Shown piece by piece: positions 51,755 through 52,976 of a DNA stretch of 52,976 nucleotides. Position 1 is the stretch's first letter; each line of letters starts with the position of its first letter. The DNA is from Acidobacteriota bacterium (GTDB lineage: Bacteria; Acidobacteriota; Vicinamibacteria; Vicinamibacterales; UBA2999), in the NCBI GenBank assembly GCA_030650395.1, contig JAUSDY010000006.1:1-52976 (forward strand), written 5' to 3'. The position numbers and the translations under genes were made by a program. The notes under the pieces are model-generated. The model searched no databases. It had not been told where the DNA came from and saw only the letters and a list, made by a program, of their open reading frames with translations.

Positions 51755-52164
51755 CTCTCGCATTGCCGATCGATGATTGACGATTGAGCGACTGTTTGGC
51801 GATTGCGCGATTGTCGATTGGGTGAATCGATTGTGTGATTGCCGAATCGTGGATTCGCGGCCACGCGTCGACCTGCCGGCGAGATCGCGAGATCGCTCGC
51901 CGTTAGACAGCAGTGGCTATCTTTTCTGGCTAAGAACCAGCCCCACGACGTCTCGTCCTCAAAACACTCGACCATAAAACCGCGATCTTGGTGGAACTCG
52001 ATGTGCGCGCGTGGGAACTGACCCTTCGCGGGCTCAATAACGGCGGTATCCCAAGGAGGACGCGACTTGATGTGGTCAAGAAGGACGGAAGGCGCAGGTG
52101 CTGGCTCGACAACGTCTCCACTGACAAACGAGAGGCGAAAGGAACTGCCGGACACCGCTCCCAT
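51721..52164 (-). CDS. Hypothetical protein, probably 3'-truncated by a repeat
   Basis: 147 codons. The first about 85 residues look like a real protein: MGAVSGSSFRLSFVSGDVVE, VLLDHIKSRPPWDTAVIEPA, HIEFHQDRGFMVECFEDETS and WGWFLARKDS. After that the frame passes through the GATTG word array (NHTIDSPNRQSRNRQTVAQ) and even overlaps the end of the DsbA-like gene on the other strand, so the C-terminus is not genuine. I do not recognise a named family; the compact acidic/aromatic pattern recalls small cytoplasmic immunity-type or uncharacterised proteins. Treat as a fragment. Confidence 0.45.
   Translation of the reverse strand: MGAVSGSSFRLSFVSGDVVEPAPAPSVLLDHIKSRPPWDTAVIEPAKGQFPRAHIEFHQDRGFMVECFEDETSWGWFLARKDSHCCLTASDLAISPAGRRVAANPRFGNHTIDSPNRQSRNRQTVAQSSIIDRQCESHCCFREAARA
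51763..51850. repeat. CGATTG/GATTGTCG iterated words
   Basis: About nine GATTG-containing words (CGATGATTGACGATTGAGCG, GCGATTGCGCGATTGTCGAT and so on) ending near GATTGCCGAATCGTGG. Between the DsbA-like gene and a minus-strand frame that runs through it. It is translated in the minus-strand frame as an Asn/Arg/Ser-rich tail, indicating the repeat replaced the real end of that gene. Confidence 0.65.
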
Positions 52165-52291
52165 AATCTGCCTGTCCTTCTCTGAGCTGCTCCGCGGACG
52201 TCTAACGATCGCGGCTCACCCGCGGCGGCCGCGCGACGCCGATTCTACTCGTATCGATGGTGAGGCGGCCGCCGTCGGGTGCAGCCGCTGG

Positions 52292-52615
52292 TTAGCCACC
52301 AACTCGGATGAGTTCGCCAGCCGTGACGCGACCGATCGCCTCAAGGATCTGAGGGACGAGAGGTCTCAACTCTTTGACACGGTTGGTCTTTGCAAGCACG
52401 ACGATGACGCCGATACCGGACGCGCGCAAGTTCTGTTGAAACTCAAGATTCTGGTCCACGGTCAGCAAGGCCTCGAAATGCTCCGCGACCATCAGCCGGA
52501 GCAGTTCTCCGTTGCGCTTCGAGGACCACCCCATGTCAACGACGTGACGAACGTCGTGGCCGACCAGATCTCGCTTCAGTGGGCGAGGCACGCACTCATC
52601 GAGCAGGAGCAGCAT
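52292..52615 (-). CDS. DUF5615 PIN-like protein (probable toxin)
   Basis: 107 residues. MLLLLDECVPRPLKRDLVGH supplies the first acidic residues of the DUF5615 PIN-like fold, followed by HDVRHVVDMGWSSKRNGELL and LTVDQNLEFQQNL (second Asp) and IGVIVVLAKTNRVKELRPLV. PIN-like nucleases of this group commonly form toxin-antitoxin-like pairs with DUF433 proteins. It begins inside the DUF433 gene (20-bp overlap), as usual for such pairs. RNase activity is inferred. Confidence 0.9.
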   Translation of the reverse strand: MLLLLDECVPRPLKRDLVGHDVRHVVDMGWSSKRNGELLRLMVAEHFEALLTVDQNLEFQQNLRASGIGVIVVLAKTNRVKELRPLVPQILEAIGRVTAGELIRVGG

Positions 52616-52823
52616 GCGCTTCGGTCATCTCACGGGCAAGTTCGAGCGCCGCGATTGCCTGCTCGCGGCTGACCGATGGGAAACTGTCGAGAAACTCATC
52701 GAGAGAGTCCCCGGCTTCAAGATAGTCATAGAGGGACTTCACGGGAACGCGCGTCCCCACGAACACGGGTGTACCACCGAGGATTTCTGGATCGCTATGT
52801 ACGATCGTGGAAGCGTTGGGCAT
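52596..52823 (-). CDS. DUF433 protein (probable antitoxin)
   Basis: 75 residues. ASTIVHSDPEILGGTPVFVG, TRVPVKSLYDYLEAGDSLDE and FLDSFPSVSREQAIAALELA are the complete DUF433 signature, a winged-helix-like DNA-binding domain. It precedes and overlaps the DUF5615 gene, so the pair is one operon in which DUF433 probably represses transcription and neutralises the partner. TAAGAC lies 7 nt before the ATG and TATACT about 19 nt before it; either could be the -10 box. Confidence 0.9.
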   Translation of the reverse strand: MPNASTIVHSDPEILGGTPVFVGTRVPVKSLYDYLEAGDSLDEFLDSFPSVSREQAIAALELAREMTEAHAAPAR

Positions 52824-52976
52824 GGCTCGTGTCTTAGCCTTGAGTATACGCCCGGATCTTCCTGGTTGGGTGGCTAACTGTATCTGGGCTGACGAGCCGG
52901 TCAGCCGAAATCCTGGCCTCCTTTGCTGCAGGCGGCGCAGCTATGGGCCACCGCGCAAGGGCGGTGAGACTCGCCC
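52824..52976. other. Window-end spacer, nothing recognised
   Basis: A minus-strand frame stays open from the window edge to a TAA near 52834 (ending TRKIRAYTQG), but it shows no family motif. No RNA gene or terminator is evident. Confidence 0.3.

Overview
The window is GC-rich, gene-dense DNA that looks like an Acidobacteriota genome, most probably of the Vicinamibacteria (subdivision 6) type. The assignment is inferred from gene content: serine/threonine kinases fused to TolB-like propellers, long MacB/FtsX permeases of the acidobacterial type (ADOP), an Oar-like TonB receptor with a carboxypeptidase-regulatory N-terminus, a CRTAC1/ASPIC protein followed by a TPR lipoprotein, DUF305 beside an LVIVD-repeat lipoprotein, and GxxExxY proteins. 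No rRNA, tRNA, CRISPR array, transposase or origin was recognised.

Layout. 1-8.6 kb (minus): four serine/threonine kinase paralogues in one coupled operon, read from a TATAAT promoter near 8.58 kb. 8.6-15.1 kb: P-loop kinase, PmtA-like methyltransferase, a chimeric gene remnant (response regulator / CusA-type pump / outer-membrane barrel), an isoprenylcysteine-methyltransferase-like membrane protein, DUF305 and LVIVD proteins. 15.1-16.9 kb: LigD split into separate ligase and polymerase genes. 16.9-25.8 kb: hydrolase, a secreted possibly kinase-like lipoprotein coupled to an Omp85-type barrel, threonine/serine dehydratase, a complete ADOP permease, a broken epoxide hydrolase and a CapA-like protein. 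26-29.6 kb: a shortened GxxExxY protein and a zinc-ribbon / SPFH-HTH / zinc-ribbon cluster. 29.6-39.5 kb: a GxxExxY remnant, RBBP9-like hydrolase, a broken second ADOP, oxidoreductase, aldolase, cupredoxin, HD hydrolase, amidase and an unrecognised 451-residue protein. 39.5-43.5 kb: a three-gene coupled operon (secreted propeller-like protein, metallo-beta-lactamase lipoprotein, exported methyltransferase-like protein). 43.6-51.8 kb: TonB receptor, a deiodinase-like gene with an in-frame UGA, then CRTAC1, TPR and DsbA-like genes overlapping by 4 bp. 52.2-52.8 kb: a DUF433/DUF5615 toxin-antitoxin-like pair.

Three themes stand out. First, the deiodinase-like frame near 46.9 kb reads FGSYT-UGA-PPFR, exactly where deiodinases carry selenocysteine, with a SECIS-like GGU hairpin 17 nt downstream; the gene also carries two frame disruptions. 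Second, at least five genes show precise internal deletions joining distant parts of the same or different genes, in or out of frame. Third, many intergenic spaces, and several coding regions in frame, contain iterated 6-14-nt words or REP-like palindromes, often folding into long hairpins between convergent genes. Many starts have a TANNNT hexamer 5-9 nt upstream, suggesting widespread leaderless or near-leaderless transcription, and 4-bp ATGA/GTGA overlaps are common.
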